NCBI GenBank assembly: GCA_004369045.1
Contig: ML213517.1
Coordinates: 68,757-132,756 of the forward strand
Direction of reading: 5' to 3'
DNA: 64,000 bases
Origin: Heliocybe sulcata
Taxonomy: Eukaryota; Basidiomycota; Agaricomycetes; Gloeophyllales; Gloeophyllaceae
Positions 13,701-25,429 of the stretch are shown here, piece by piece (position 1 is the stretch's first letter; each line of letters begins with the position of its first letter). The notes beneath the pieces are model-generated. The model saw only the letters and a program-made list of their open reading frames with translations. It had not been told where the DNA came from and ran no database searches. Position numbers and translations under genes: made by a program.

Positions 13701-14400
13701 GCTAGTCGGGGACAGATTCCTGATCATACACCTTCACCGCCTTCCTCAACCTTTCGCAACCAACCGCCTCTCTCTCCTGTACGTTCTCCTGTTGTGATCA
13801 CGCAACATGCGGTAGCTCCTGCTGCGTCTCCGCTATCTGTCGCTCAGGGTCTGCCATCTTCGCCTGAGTTCTCGCCGTACACGGACCTAGATGTCCTTCT
13901 GTCGCGCGTGGAGAATGGAGATGGCGCCGATGGCGCTAATTACGAGGTTTGTGGTCCATCTTCTCATACTGAAATTTTCTCAAACCTGACCTTTCTATCG
14001 CACCTAATAGGATCTTCTGCTCCTTTCCGAGATGGTCGGACCGGCCAGATCCGGGCCAGCCTCAAGAGCTACTGATGAGAAGGAGAATATGCCTCTGCTC
14101 GGGCGGATAGAGGTGGAACGTCGTCGCATTACCAAAGACGGCCGAGTGAAGCTCAAGCTCAGTCTCATCGGCGTTTCCGTCGACAAGTGTGGCATTTGTC
14201 TCTCACAATTCAAAGAAGCACAGTGGGCAGCACTCGGGGCGGAATGCCAGCACGCGTAAGTGACGCTGTTGGTCGTCTCCTGCTCGCGGAGAAGTCTGAC
14301 TATATCGAACAGGTTCCACGAGAAATGCTTGCGACCTTGGCTCGCCCGCAAGCGAACTTGTCCTATGTGCCGTAGCTCTCTTTCTGTGGATAGCTCTTAG
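10727..14400 (+). CDS. Long disordered RING-H2 protein, probable E3 ubiquitin ligase
   Basis: Four exons (10727-11048, 11107-13946, 14011-14255, 14313-14400) join in frame into 1,164 residues. Residues 1114-1155 form a C3H2C3 RING-H2 finger: C1114, C1117, C1133, H1135, H1138, C1141, C1152, C1155. The wording FHEKCLRPWL is typical of RING-H2 E3 ligases, which recruit E2 enzymes to ubiquitinate substrates. The preceding ~1,050 residues are low-complexity and rich in Ser, Pro and Arg, with dozens of SP dipeptides, a polyproline run and a segment PDFPPPSFQEAI near the N-terminus. SP sites are candidate CDK or MAPK targets, which is inference. No transmembrane segment is evident. The first ATG that joins correctly through intron 1 was chosen as start. 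The substrate is unknown. Confidence 0.85.
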
Positions 14401-14697
14401 ATATGTTTCGTAGCAAATGTCAGGGTTCTTTGCATTTCACAATTGTACTGGACTATATGGGCACACGGTCATCTCAGTTGCATCATCTGTAACATCTATC
14501 CACTCTTACTTGTAGCACTAGTCGTCTAACTCTCCCTGCCACCACTAGCAATAGCTCTCGGATGTAGCATGCCTCGTTGTTTTCATGTGTTCGCTTGTAT
14601 GTAGCGTGTACGGTCGTGTAAAGCTAGTTTCATGATGATTGGCCCTTATCAAAGGCCTCTTTGACCTAAAGAAGTTTAGGAGCATTGTGAGAAGTCG

Positions 14698-16819
14698 TCA
14701 AGCGACCACGAGGCGGTACGTTGGACGCACTTCACCGTAGAAGCCTTCGTCGTCGACGACCCTGAAGCCTATCATCGCAAGAGCCTTGGATATGGTGAGA
14801 GCGGCATCGTGCGCCTTCTTCGTCGCTGCAGCATCGCGGAAGCCAGGGGTATGCGCAACTATACTAGGGTCATCGATAATAGCTGTGGTTGATAACTATC
14901 ATTATTTGGGTTACATGACTTGGGCGAACTTACCGAAATGCGGATGCAGGGCGGGCATCGCTGCGGGAATATCATGTTCAACTTAGAATCCTGATCGAAG
15001 TCCAAGCCGAGCCTGGAAGGGTGCATGCGTGACGTTACCGAAGTCCGTCGAACCGCCCGATTGACCTTCCAACGTCTGCCATTCGAATTCGCTATCCAGA
15101 ATGGAAGCGAGTCCGCTCTCTAAGTTTTCGCAATGGATTATCCGTAGATATGTTGCGAAGCAGACGAACACGCACGCAGGATTGGGTTCTGGCGCAGGTC
15201 GTACTGCGCTCTGCCAAGGCTTATCTTGACCTTGCACGATGAGGCGAGAGCGCCAGCCCTGTCCTCCAGGCATAAGCTTCGGACGACCTCCTGGTAAATA
15301 GGCACGCACTCGATGCACGACTCGACTCGCTTCCGAAGGACCTCGAGTTCGGTCCAGCTCGGAGCTCGGACAAACCACGACATGCTGGTGTAGTCCGGGA
15401 TAACTAGAGACAATCGTGTATTAATGACTACCACCAGGTTAATGAAGAAATAGCGATTATATTGAGGTGAAACGTGGGGTACGGCATTGTCGTTCAAATT
15501 AAGCACTTACCGTTGGCAGCAAGGTTCGACGGGCCCTTGATCACCCCATGCACACGATGAGTAGGCTTGATCTGTTGTCGTAGGACGGAGATGGCGCTAT
15601 AGGTTAGGAATGCTGCGTCCAGCGCGTTCTGCCCCTCCCAAGGCGCTGCAGAGGCATGAGCGCTACGAAGTCGTGGAAAATGGTATCAGATCGATGCCTC
15701 ATCTTGAGTGATCGTGTATGCCCACGTTCTTCCAAAAAATTCGACATCGATTGTCTGAATAGCCAGGGATGTGCCCACTTGGGCTGAGTGGGGTGGGCCA
15801 ACAAGCGGGTGAGTCCTGGGGACTGTAAGAGCAGGAAAAAGTCATGATAACGCAGAACTTGCATGATGCACGCGTGCATGCCATCATATCCGCCCCGCTC
15901 CAGGAGCATAACCTTACCAGCTCCTCCTTCCTCAGCTATCGTACGCTTCGATTAATTTGCAGATCACAATGCCAGTACTTAATAACAAACCTGGCGTGCC
16001 CAGCAAGACAATATGGCCATCCACATGATGCTGGTCCAGCGCCGCTTTCACTCCCAGGGCAATCGCTACGCCGGCCATAGCAATCAAGTTGTGGCCGCAT
16101 CCATGGCCGATTCCAGGCAGCGCATCCATCTCAGAGTTTATCCCAATGGTGCGGCCGCCGGTGCCACGCTTGTACTCGGCGCGCCAGGCAGTGGGAAGGT
16201 CCAGGTAGTGGCGAGTCACGGTAAAACCGTGGGCGGAGAGGAAGGTTGTGAGGACATCATGGGCGTGCCTATATATGGCTGGTTATCAGAATTGTATGCG
16301 ATCCAAGTGAGAAGGACTGGGGCGTACCTCTCCTCAAACATGATCTCTGGATGGTCTAATTGCGTTGTGAGCTTCAGCCGCTCAAGAAGAAGTAGATTTC
16401 CCACCGTGTATGTCCATACTCAATTTCCGCAAGTCGTCACTGTACTTGTCCACTGCGTCCCGGATGGTCTTGAGCGCGGTTGGCTCATGAGTATGGGCCA
16501 GCTCTGAATATGCCGGAGGAGCCTCAAGAGCGTGGGGAGGATCCAGTGGGTGGTGGCAGCACCAGCATTGGTACGTAGTCGCTGCCTATATGACATTGGG
16601 TACGACGCGGTAAGCTAGCAAGATATTCCGCGACTGGGATACTTGACTTACTAGATCGTCGTCGCGCAACGGAGGTTTTGGCGGACTTAGTTTGTCGTAT
16701 AATGAGGTCCGCTCCGATGACCCAGGTCTCTTCCTTGTGCTGCTACGAAAGCTGTTACGCAGTCCGGCAAAGCACCCAGTGTGATCCGGTTCAATGGCCA
16801 TCCTTACTGCTGTAGACAT
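14698..16819 (-). CDS. M20-family amidohydrolase / dipeptidase (PM20D2/ACY1L2-like)
   Basis: This is a metal-dependent peptidase of the M20 family, closest in wording to PM20D2/ACY1L2, which hydrolyses dipeptides or N-acyl amino acids. Motifs in order are [48 protein letters not shown] (metal-ligand Asp and His), AEEGGAGK (Glu-Glu pair), [18 protein letters not shown] in the dimerisation domain, GPSNLAAN, a TDFGNVTH metal-site motif and MPALHPHFG. It ends with a 40-50 residue C-terminal exon finishing RLVVA. Introns are 50-65 nt; the junction between VEFFGRT and AHASAAPW and the junction before AEEGG both restore frame, so the gene looks intact. The start at 16819 gives an unusually long, unconserved N-terminus of about 80 residues that contains a Cys/His-rich patch. 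The substrate is not predictable. Confidence 0.85.
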
Positions 16820-17609
16820 GCTTCAGCGATGAAGGGAACGGCCGGCTCTCGTGAACGTCTGGCTGCTTGGGATTATATGCCACTCGAACTCGGTATACTC
16901 ACCCTTTCTTATCATATCAGCAGGTCCATGATGCATATCACGTAGCTGAGTAGCTTATCTGCCTTGAATGTAACTTCGAATCCCGGGTGAATTCCAAGGA
17001 GCCTCAGTTCTCATGGTCACGAGAAGATATAGCACAATCGAGAGTCGCAAATCCGTTCCGACGCTCAGAATAGTCAGAGGACACTGTATGCTGAGCGCTG
17101 ACAGTTGGGTGAGAGTCTTCTCTTCGCGAGAAAATGGAGCGAAGTGCAGAACAGCATACGAGAGGGACAAGAACGTTGGCGTATAGGACGTACTTTCTGT
17201 TCCGCAATGTAACTCATGTACAGACAAAGATGGCATCAACCTTACAGTGTTCAGCGCTCAGGAGGCAGTAGATATATAACTTCAGGGAATACGCCGGCGC
17301 CTATTATATGCAGTCCGGCCCGGGTGCCGCGCCCAACCAACTAGAGGCTTCAGACGGTCCTGTCGGTCGTTCAGGCTGTATACCACACTACTTATAAATG
17401 CTATAGACTTCTGGGCGTAAAGCTAAAGTCCAGAATGATGATTTTACCCCTTCGTTGAAGAGCAACATCGATGATCCGGTGTTAATGGTTGTGCGGATGA
17501 TGTACCTCGCAAAACGCAGATACCGACACACTTGTGAGCGCTTATATTACTGAGAACTATCGCCCAGCAGTGCGTAAGGTACGCTCGTGCACCCAAAGTA
17601 CTGGATCCT
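16820..17609. other. Intergenic, M20 promoter and SDR1 3' flank
   Basis: Both neighbours are on the minus strand, so this interval should hold the M20 gene promoter and the SDR1 3' UTR. Short ORFs in it lack motifs. A tRNA-like B-box near 16975 was examined and dismissed. Confidence 0.55.
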
Positions 17610-18597
17610 TCACCACGGAATGGCCTCGCCCTGGTTATTGAAGAATTTGCCCGACCGCTCCGGGCCTGCATCTGGGATCCAGCTCAACAAATTGTTAATA
17701 CACTCCGTTGCATCGATATGTGCACCAGGGCCACCCATGTCTAGATAAGTGCCGTTACAGATGACGGATGTTCAAATCCGAGCATGGAAGAGTGGCACTT
17801 ACCCGTCTTGACCCAACCAGGATCGACGACGAATGCAATTAAGTCCGGTCTTTGCGTCGCTTGCTTATACGTCTGTGAAGATCAGACGACCATTCGATGC
17901 GACAGCCAGTCAGTCAATTAAGCTTACACACCGATCCCGATCAATGGAAGCTCGCCACGTACCAGCATGTTCAACGCCGTCTTGCTGATACTGTACGTCG
18001 CATTCTTGTCACCAAAGTTCAAGCCAATGGATGCGAGGCCACTCGTGACATTCACGATGACACGTTTCTTGCTCTTCTCGAGGTAAGGAAGGAGCGCCTG
18101 AGCGAGGAGTGCTGGACCGAGGACGTTGACTTGCATAGATTGCATGAAGCCGGAAGGAGAAAAGGAGAAGGCTTTGTCGTCGCCTTCCGTCTAGATGCGT
18201 TGATCACATGAGCCACCATTCTCGTGCTCGTGAATGCGGGACTTACAATGGCTGCCATATTAACAAGGTAGTCGATCGGGCGGTCCTTCAGGAAGTTCTT
18301 TATCGTCTCTGGGACAGCCTTGATCGCTTCCTCGTCGCTCGTATCGAGTGTGACGATGAGGAGCTCTGCCTTCGCGGACTTCTCTACCTGCTGGAGCTTG
18401 GGAGAGCCCTCTGGGTTGCGGCATGCTGCGATGACGACGTTCGAGCTCGATGCACTGAGGTGTTTGACGAGTGCGAAACCGATGCCACGGGAGGCTCTGA
18501 CATTGGCATAGAAAATTAACTACTCTTCTACAATAAGTCATCGAAAGAGGACTACTTACGCGGTAACGAACCAGACGGACTGTTCGCTAGCGGGCAT
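17610..18597 (-). CDS. Short-chain dehydrogenase/reductase, copy 1 (SDR1)
   Basis: This is a classical SDR of about 250 residues, an NAD(P)-dependent oxidoreductase of unknown substrate. It starts MPASEQSVWFVTA and has four or five exons. The nucleotide-binding motif reads TAASRGIG, with Ala at the first Gly of the usual TGxxxGIG. NMAA replaces the usual NNAG, and the catalytic YxxxK is present in YSISKTALNML. Further on are VVDPGWVKT, a DMGGPGA segment near the C-terminus and the end GEAIPW. It is roughly 84% identical by eye to SDR2 at 32397-33354. It lies just outside the outer end of the left inverted-repeat arm and is co-directional with that arm's genes. All key residues other than the noted Gly are intact. 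Confidence 0.9.
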
Positions 18598-18678
18598 GTT
18601 TGTATATCCAAGGTGCTGAGAGCGAGCGAACAACGTTGACGCGGGCGGACGTCAGTGAGTCGGTACACCCCATGGCAT

Positions 18679-18812
18679 CCATTATATACGCCCGGGTTGG
18701 AGTCGCTTGCATGACAAAGCCTGGGTTTCCGGTTCGGTCGCTGGACTGTCCCTTAGCCTCGCTGAATACTCGGAAGGTCAACCCGACGTTCAAAGATAGT
18801 ACCAACATATCG
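18679..18812 (-). promoter_or_regulatory. SDR1 promoter, conserved with SDR2
   Basis: Read on the minus strand, this region contains CTTCCGAGTATTCAGCGAGG, then CTTTGTCATGCA, then a TATA element (TATATAATGG) about 90 bp before the ATG. The same blocks in the same order precede SDR2. The duplication therefore included the promoter, and these blocks have stayed conserved while intervening bases drifted. Confidence 0.7.
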
Positions 18813-19155
18813 GCCTCCGCACAGCTTCCAATCACCCTCTATCTTACGATGCTCCACTAAGAATAGCATAGCAGGAGGACGCACTGACGTGGGTGGCTGG
18901 TTGACCAGCATTCTACCTCTTCGCACTTCCCACGTAGCTATCAGGTCCCAGTTTGTTTGTCAAGCAAGGAGGAGCAAGAAGAAGAACAATTAGCGAGTGC
19001 ATACTTCGTACCTGTAATATTGACCCTCGTGCGTGTATCTGGGGAGGATTCCAGGATGAGAGTCACGTATAGAAAGGCGGAAGAGCTTGCCCACCCTATT
19101 CCTGTTTCGTACTGCCCCGGGAGCCTAGCGAGGCTCATAGTGTGGGACGTTTAGG

Positions 19156-22100
19156 TGAGAAATGCATGCAGTTGAGCGAACAAGGACGATCACGTGCATT
19201 GGTGATATACTGGCAGTATATGATGTTACTACCCTTCGTCCAGGACCGTCGCCCCAGCCGTATAACCTGGTTGACGGGCTCATAACCAAGCACTGAGTAT
19301 TACAATACAAAATGGAAGGTATAAATACACCGGATGCTTCCTAGATACAGTCAAAAAGAACTGCAAACATAATACAGGCCATACCAGTCCTCCGCGGATA
19401 ACACGTACGGCAGGGGATACGTAGCAGCAGTGACACAAGTAGCGAGCGGGAGATGGAAGCATCATGTCTGGGAGGTCGAAACATAGGTCCTGATTCAACC
19501 TGAGGACGCGCGGAGGAAGTCCCCACAACCTATCTGTCTCGAGACTTCGAGTGAGACCCTTTCACCCTCTTCACCTTTCTAGCCGCCACAGACACATTAG
19601 CTGCCGGCTCCGGCTCCGGCTCCTGCGAAGCAGAACGCTTGTTGCTGTGGACGGAGCTGTAGGAGTACGAAGTAGAATGGAATCTGGGGTTGGCCGACGC
19701 TACTGGTTCATGGTGCTGCTCCACCGGCTCAGGCGAAGCTCGGCCGCTGGCAGGAGCAGATTCTTCGGCCGTATCTTGTATTCCCTCCTGGTTGCCACCA
19801 AGAGCAAGGTCGCGCTCTTCGTTAGACTCCTCGATGGCATGATTAGAAGGGCCAGCAACCTCGACATGGTCTCGAGGGTCGGTGGATTGCGACATTTCCC
19901 TCATAATGGCTGCGTCTATCATATTCAGGATCTTCATATAATGCCTCTTGGCCGCAATCGTCAACCAGTCGTTACAATCTTCAGCTGAGGCGATAAGATA
20001 TTCATCAGAACGCGGAACAGACGACTCGAATTTAATTGCTACTCACTGGAATCAAGCTCTGGCAGGGGTACGCTACTGAGCGTTTCTTTCATTTGATTGT
20101 CCGTCATCTCTTTGAGCATCTTTCGCTCGTCATGAGACAGCTCTGCGGTCAATGCCTCTCGCTCCACGGAGAGATGATTGACGCGGGGAATTGCGATTTT
20201 CGCGAAAAACGACTGCAATTCGGCCAATAGTAACCGCGCACTCATTGGCCAGCCTGATAATTTCCAATTCAAGCTCGTGTCCAGCAAGAAACTCTGTTTG
20301 CTATCTCTGGCCGCCTTCGCGTCTCCTGATTCCCAGGGCACCAGAAAGTCAGGTAACTCAGCCACAGGCTTGCCAGGGCCCTTAAAAGCGAAGAGCAGCC
20401 AAGCAAACACGTAGAAGCACGATTCCATCTCATCAAAGTGGTCGTGAGTACCCAGATTGTGGAGCACCTTCATCGATTGGAAGGCTCGAGTCCCCTGTCT
20501 CCAGTGTCAGACATGTTCGCAATCATGTTCGTAAGAGTCAACTCACCGTACGAAAATCCGTCTTAACCTGACTCTACTCCCTGTCCAGGAATATGGCCAT
20601 GTCGAAATCGATCAGTATACCCCAGCCGCCGTCTTCGTTTCCTTCTCTGTGATCTAAGAGGATGTTGCGCAAACTGATGTCCCGGTGCACGATACCAATT
20701 CGCAGTAACTCCATACTCGCTGACAGCCCGTCATTCTCCTGTCAAAATCTGCCATCATGTAAGGTGACGTACCCGAAACAGCGTCGCGAAAGGCGCGATA
20801 CAGTTGCAACACCGACCGGAACTCCTCCAATGGTGATCCATAGTGAGTCTGCATAGTATAGTAGTACTCGCGGTCGTGAAATTTCTCCTTGCGATCGAGA
20901 CCGACAACGCCGTGACGGAGATCCGACAGCTTCTGAATGACTCGATAGCTGTCCATGGTGCCGACGTGTTTGAGAGGCGGATTTGCACTCTTGATACGTT
21001 CAAGGTGCTCCCACTCCCCCACACGATCGATGGTTTTCCATGAAAACTTGAGCATGTACAGATGCCCAAGGTCGTCTTCGACCGTCCAGCAAGTTGTCCC
21101 CCTTCCGCGAATTGTGCGCCTGCGGAACGGACTGTCTGGGTTTATGATCTTGTAACGCTTGGGCTCATCCGCCTGCGGATCCTCGAAGTAACGCTCGTCC
21201 CCGATCCAGCGGATACGAGTATCGAAACCTATCTGGCTTTCGTCCTCTGAGGCGATCGCAAGGATGATCTGGACGAACGTGACAGCTGAAGTCCCGATAT
21301 CATACCATTGAGAGTACAGGACTCCGCCGCGGTCGAATTGGTACACCCGGACCCTCTTCTCCGTAAGGAGGAGAGCGTACACAAACCGCCTGTTGGGCTG
21401 CCGGACAAAGCACTCCCGCGCGTAGACCGCGAGCTGCCTCTCGTCCCGCGCAGTTTTCAGGCCTCTCTCGATCTTCATCTCAACAGGAGCAGCGCAGTGC
21501 TCGTACGTCGGTCTATCAGGGAAGTCTTGTAACTTGTTGAAGGCCTCGCCGTGTCCGACGAGGAGGATGTCAGGCCTCGTCGAGACCTTCTTCTCGTAGG
21601 CCTCATGCTGGTGGGAAATCACCCTGTTATAGGCGAGGCTGGCGCGCCGCTTCTTAATATGAAAGTAGTTCAGAACAGCGTTCATAATGTTGATCATCGG
21701 AAGGTACACGGTCGTGTCTTCGGCCGCCGGATTGTCGGGCAACGCGACCCACTTCATCGTAGCGTTGTTATACCCGGAATACCACCTCAGGAACTCGTTG
21801 ATCCTGGACGTCCTTGGCATACCGGGCGCCTTGCGAAAGTCCTTCGTGATCGCTCCCTCATCTTCCATCCACGCCCCGTCGAGCTCGAGCCCCACCGCCT
21901 CCTGCAGTTCGCTGGCTTTCTTCGTTTTATAAGAGTCGGAGCTATGTTTATACGGTGTTCCCTGGACCGCTGCTTTATGAAGAGGGGCGTGGCGTGGTGT
22001 CTGAGGGAGTGGCGTCGGATTCTCGGAGCGATAGGCGGGCACACGAATCTCCCCAGAGGTGTAAGCAATGCCCTCGCGCAAGCCCCCACCGGCACCGTCC

Positions 22101-25049
22101 GATGCGCCCATCGGCGCTACGGCGACAGGATCGGGCTGCTTGGATCGTTTCTGTCTGCGATCATTCTTGTGCTTCGGGGGTGGTTTGCTGGTGGAGTCCA
22201 TTGTGAGCGAGCGAGACATGTTATGAGAACCGCTTGAATCTAACGTAGGAGCCGCGTCTCGCAGTCGGGTCTTGGACTCGACGGCGACTGGGACAGCCCT
22301 TCCTTTGCCTTTCCGATTTGGCGCGCTTTCAGGCGAGGGACTTGTGCTGCGCTCTGCGGTGGGCGCTGGGGTCGGAGAAGGAGCTTTCTCTTGCACGAGC
22401 TCGACCTCCTCCTGATCCGAAGCGTCTGCTGGAGAACCTGCGGCGGATGGGCCACTGTCTTGGTCGGACATATTGGGTCGTGGTGGTAAGAGAGCAAGAG
22501 ACGAAGGCTCGCTTACCGCAAGTCCAACATGAACCGTGCCACGGAACACGCGCTGCACCTAATCGAGAGAACAATGCGCGGATCTAGCCGCGATCGAAAA
22601 ACACGATTCAAAACGGTCACGTGTGCCACGGTCACAGTCACAATACAGGCGCGTTGACCGTCGCGGCCACATTTACTGGAAATCGGATGGGCGCCTGCCA
22701 TTCCACTCCAAATTAGAAGTGGTAAATTGTTAGTTTTAGTTTACACAGTATTCAAGGCGGCGCTGTAGTCCTAGTAGATGATATACCGATTGGGGAAAGG
22801 AGCTTACGCTATGGAGACCCGATGACGGTAGGGCAGATCGCATAGACATCTCCCTGAGTAAGCAGGTCAAAATTGAGACGTAGATATATATTTTATAGTC
22901 CTCCCGTCTTCATACATCAAGCATATAAAGGGCGGACCCGTAATAGAAACTATACCTATACTAGAATCTCAGGCCGTCCAACACCCTGCCACTCGCGCCA
23001 ACAAGGACACCTCCAACCCACCGCCCTACCCGTCTCCATTGGTGCCTTCCTGCCTCGTCTGGCACCGCGCGCACGCCGTACACGGCCATCGCCACGCCCA
23101 GCACTAGCACCGCGCCTGCTACCATGTGCCGTCTCTCCACAACCACTCCCGCAAACCGTACACTTCTCAGGGGCTTCCTTAGTCGTCTCCTCTTCCTCCT
23201 GCTCTTTTCTTCCTTCTCTTCGTCCGACTCAGGTGAGGGTGGCGGTTCAGGGAGGACAACAAGCTCCGGGCGGAGGACCATCGCTTCTGCTTCGTCGTCG
23301 TCTGGAAGCTGAGCTGGGACGTCGGACCATGTGCTCACGACAGAATAGGGACCAAGAGTGGTCTTGACACCGAGTGAGGGATGCGTAGGTGGATACAGAG
23401 AGTAAAGCGCATCGGCCTGTGCGAGGAGGAAGGTTAAAGACACACGGGCTTTGCGGACACGGTGGGTGGATGCAGAGGAGACGGGAGAGGGCGGGGCTGA
23501 CTCTGCCAGATGAGAGTGTTCCGCAGGCGGAGAAACGAGGACCTCCTCGCAAAGCTGTGTTTCCGTGTCTAATTGGGCAGCTTTGTCGCTCAAGTCTTCC
23601 GCAGTATCAAGGTCCTCCCGCGATGCAGACCCATCTACTTCCGTCTCTTCCACAGGTTCCATCTTCCCGTGTGGCTCCTCTTCTTTCATAACAGCAGTAG
23701 CAGTGTCTTTCGGGTCTTCTGGTGGTGGAGAGCTAGCGACTAGCGTCTCTTCGCGAGAGAATTCCGTCTCCGCTTCAGATGACTGCTCGTGCAGCGTCTC
23801 TTCAGGATCAATGTCCATACATTCTCCCCTGTCGGCCACTATGAACTCCTCCTCATCAGACACCGCCGTCTCAACCGTCGGTATCTGTTCCACAGACGGG
23901 ACATTATCCTCCTCGGCCGTCCCTTCCTGTTCGCTCGTCTCCGTAGCGGCCTCGTCAAGGTCAATCGCGGTCGCAGATCGAGTTTCATCTGGGACAGACT
24001 CTTCGTCCGCCTCTTGCTGCTTCGGTCCCGGTTGCGGCTCGGATTGATCATCCCACTCCTCGTACATATCCGGCAAACTGCTCAGTAAAGAATGTAGCAT
24101 TCCGTCTTCGCCTTCCTGTTCTAGCCAAAAGACCTCTTCCTTCCTTGAAAGCAGGACCTATCCGAAGACATCATCAGTAATCAGCCCAACCCCGATTGAA
24201 CACAAGGGGAGAGGGAAGACGCACAGCTGCGGCGAGATACACCGAAGCTATTGGCGGGCGTGTGAGGAGATAGTCGAAGATATGCTGGATGACTGGAAGG
24301 GTTGGGACATCATGCGAGAAGAGGGTCAGCAGGTTGGAGAGGGCGAAGTAGGGGAGAGGGGAGTTGCTGCATACGGTGGGGTTAGGAATGGGAGAAAGCG
24401 AGAAAGGGGAGTATGATACATACTTGTCTAGGATAGAAGCGTATTTGGGGTCAGCCAGGTGAAGGAGACGCTGCAATATCCGTAATTGCCCGAGCACTGG
24501 CTCAAGGCTTGAGCCCATCGAGTCGCGCAGGCGGTGGAGGCTCAGCTTCTCGGCGCATACGAATTGCAGTTCTTTTGGCAAAGTGAGGAACAAGACCGTG
24601 ACAATATCATGATAGCCCTTGTGTAACACGATCAGGCGGGAGTGCTCGCTACATTTGAAGCCTTCGTACCTGGAAATAGCTCAGCTTCCTCCGTTTCCGG
24701 AAGATGGACACGAGCAATTCATGGAGGTCTCCTTGAAGAGCTTCCCGGTTCTTCAGGTTGGCATTCTCTGCGGTCTCTACGAGAATCGTAAGACTCGGTT
24801 ATGCACCGTGGTCGGAGGTGACAGTTCACCTACTGGGTACAGGACGAAGCTGCGCTCGGTGTCGAGCTTGATCTGCCGCTCGTCTTGGTGTACCTCGGAA
24901 TCAGGTTCGGAGGCGGAGGCAAAGGATGTAGTATTAACGCCCAGGAGTTTGGGCCTAGCACAAATAATGAGATACAAGTGTTTACTTCGCTCGGCATGCT
25001 AGAAATACCATATTGTTACCCGCTCCTCTCCAAACCCTCCAGGTCCAAC
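19156..25049. repeat. Left arm of a ~5.9 kb inverted repeat
   Basis: The reverse complement of this arm matches 33679-39620. In the inner part, paired coordinates sum to a constant 58728 from 25049 down to about 22380, so there are no indels, and every segment compared there is identical, coding or not. Across the kinase gene the arms diverge clearly, with indels. Around 19280-19530 they return to about 99% identity, then fade out near 19156. A roughly 50 bp segment near 39515-39570 is present only in the right arm. Confidence 0.93.
19530..22471 (-). pseudogene. FunK1 fungal kinase, copy 1, interrupted
   Basis: This is a FunK1-family protein kinase, a fungal-specific expansion common in Agaricomycetes. 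The start MSDQDSGPSAAGSP matches copy 2. The disordered N-terminus is followed by HPDILLVGHG-type and QLAVYARECF segments, then IVHRDIS (catalytic loop) and LIDFDMA (metal-binding motif with DFD in place of DFG). Thirteen bases' worth of codons later, where copy 2 has Ala615 in LDREASQV, this copy has TAG at 20574-20576. The frame downstream stays open, with recognisable C-lobe text (THDHFDEMESCFYVF) and a Ser/Glu-rich basic tail ending SKSRDR. A product would stop in the activation segment and lack the C-lobe and tail. The stop is thus probably recent, or the truncated product has some role. The C-lobe is only about 65% identical to copy 2. Confidence 0.85.
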
Positions 25050-25136
25050 AGACAGCGTGCGGAGAGTCTCCCAATCAACCTGTTCCTGACCTCCTGATTT
25101 CTCTTGCGAGCCAGTAGAGTCCAGTTCTGTTGACAT
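22961..25136 (-). CDS. TBC-domain RabGAP, TBC1D20/Gyp8-like
   Basis: This gene encodes a Rab GTPase-activating protein of the TBC1D20/Gyp8 type, which acts on ER-to-Golgi Rab1/Ypt1 in characterised members. It starts MSTELDSTGSQ. Exon joins give RTLSVGPGGFGEERVTIWPK, then HQDERQIKLDTERSFVLYPV, KRRKLSYFQGYHDIVTVLF and LPYFALSNLLTLFSHDV. The C-terminal part of the TBC domain reads FDYLLTRPPIASVYLAAAV. A long acidic region follows, then a hydrophobic segment (VAGAVLVLGVAMAVYGV), the likely ER membrane anchor seen in this family. The first 29 codons lie outside the inverted repeat and the rest lies within its left arm. The gene shares a 293 bp divergent upstream region with the UGGT gene. It is the only copy with a normal start. 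Confidence 0.88.
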
Positions 25137-25429
25137 CGTCAAACGGATACTAACGGCCAAGAGAGCGTCCGAAACAGCAGGTGCATTCGCCTGGCAGAAC
25201 AGTGGTGGTGTGAACGGGCGTGTATACGTAGCCAGTGTAGAACGACTACGAAGTGACAACGATTACTTCGCGAGTTAGACGCCCATAATGTACGTGTCAA
25301 GCCACTTCACTCCATGATTCAAGCTCAAGTGCTGCACTAAGCTCTCAGATTTGCCTGCGATTTCACCTGCAGTTACATAGCTTGGGATCTTACTGACAAC
25401 GGCTCTCTGAGGTTTCCTTTTGGGCCGCC
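25137..25429. promoter_or_regulatory. Divergent promoter region of RabGAP and UGGT genes
   Basis: Only 293 bp separate the ATGs of two divergent genes whose products both act in the early secretory pathway. A shared bidirectional promoter is the natural reading. I did not identify a TATA box or an unfolded-protein-response element. Confidence 0.55.

Noticed and set aside
15660-15740. Apparent frame break in the M20 gene
   Set aside because: An intron with a GTGGGC donor and GTAG acceptor restores [14 protein letters not shown], so no lesion is needed.
16915-16995. Possible tRNA: TAGCTGAGTAGC followed by TTCGAATCC
   Set aside because: A- and B-box-like words are present, but the distance between them is too short and no cloverleaf forms.
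22600-24090. Long ORFs antisense to the RabGAP and kinase genes, repeated in both arms
   Set aside because: They are mirror copies because the DNA is identical. They show biased composition and no domain.
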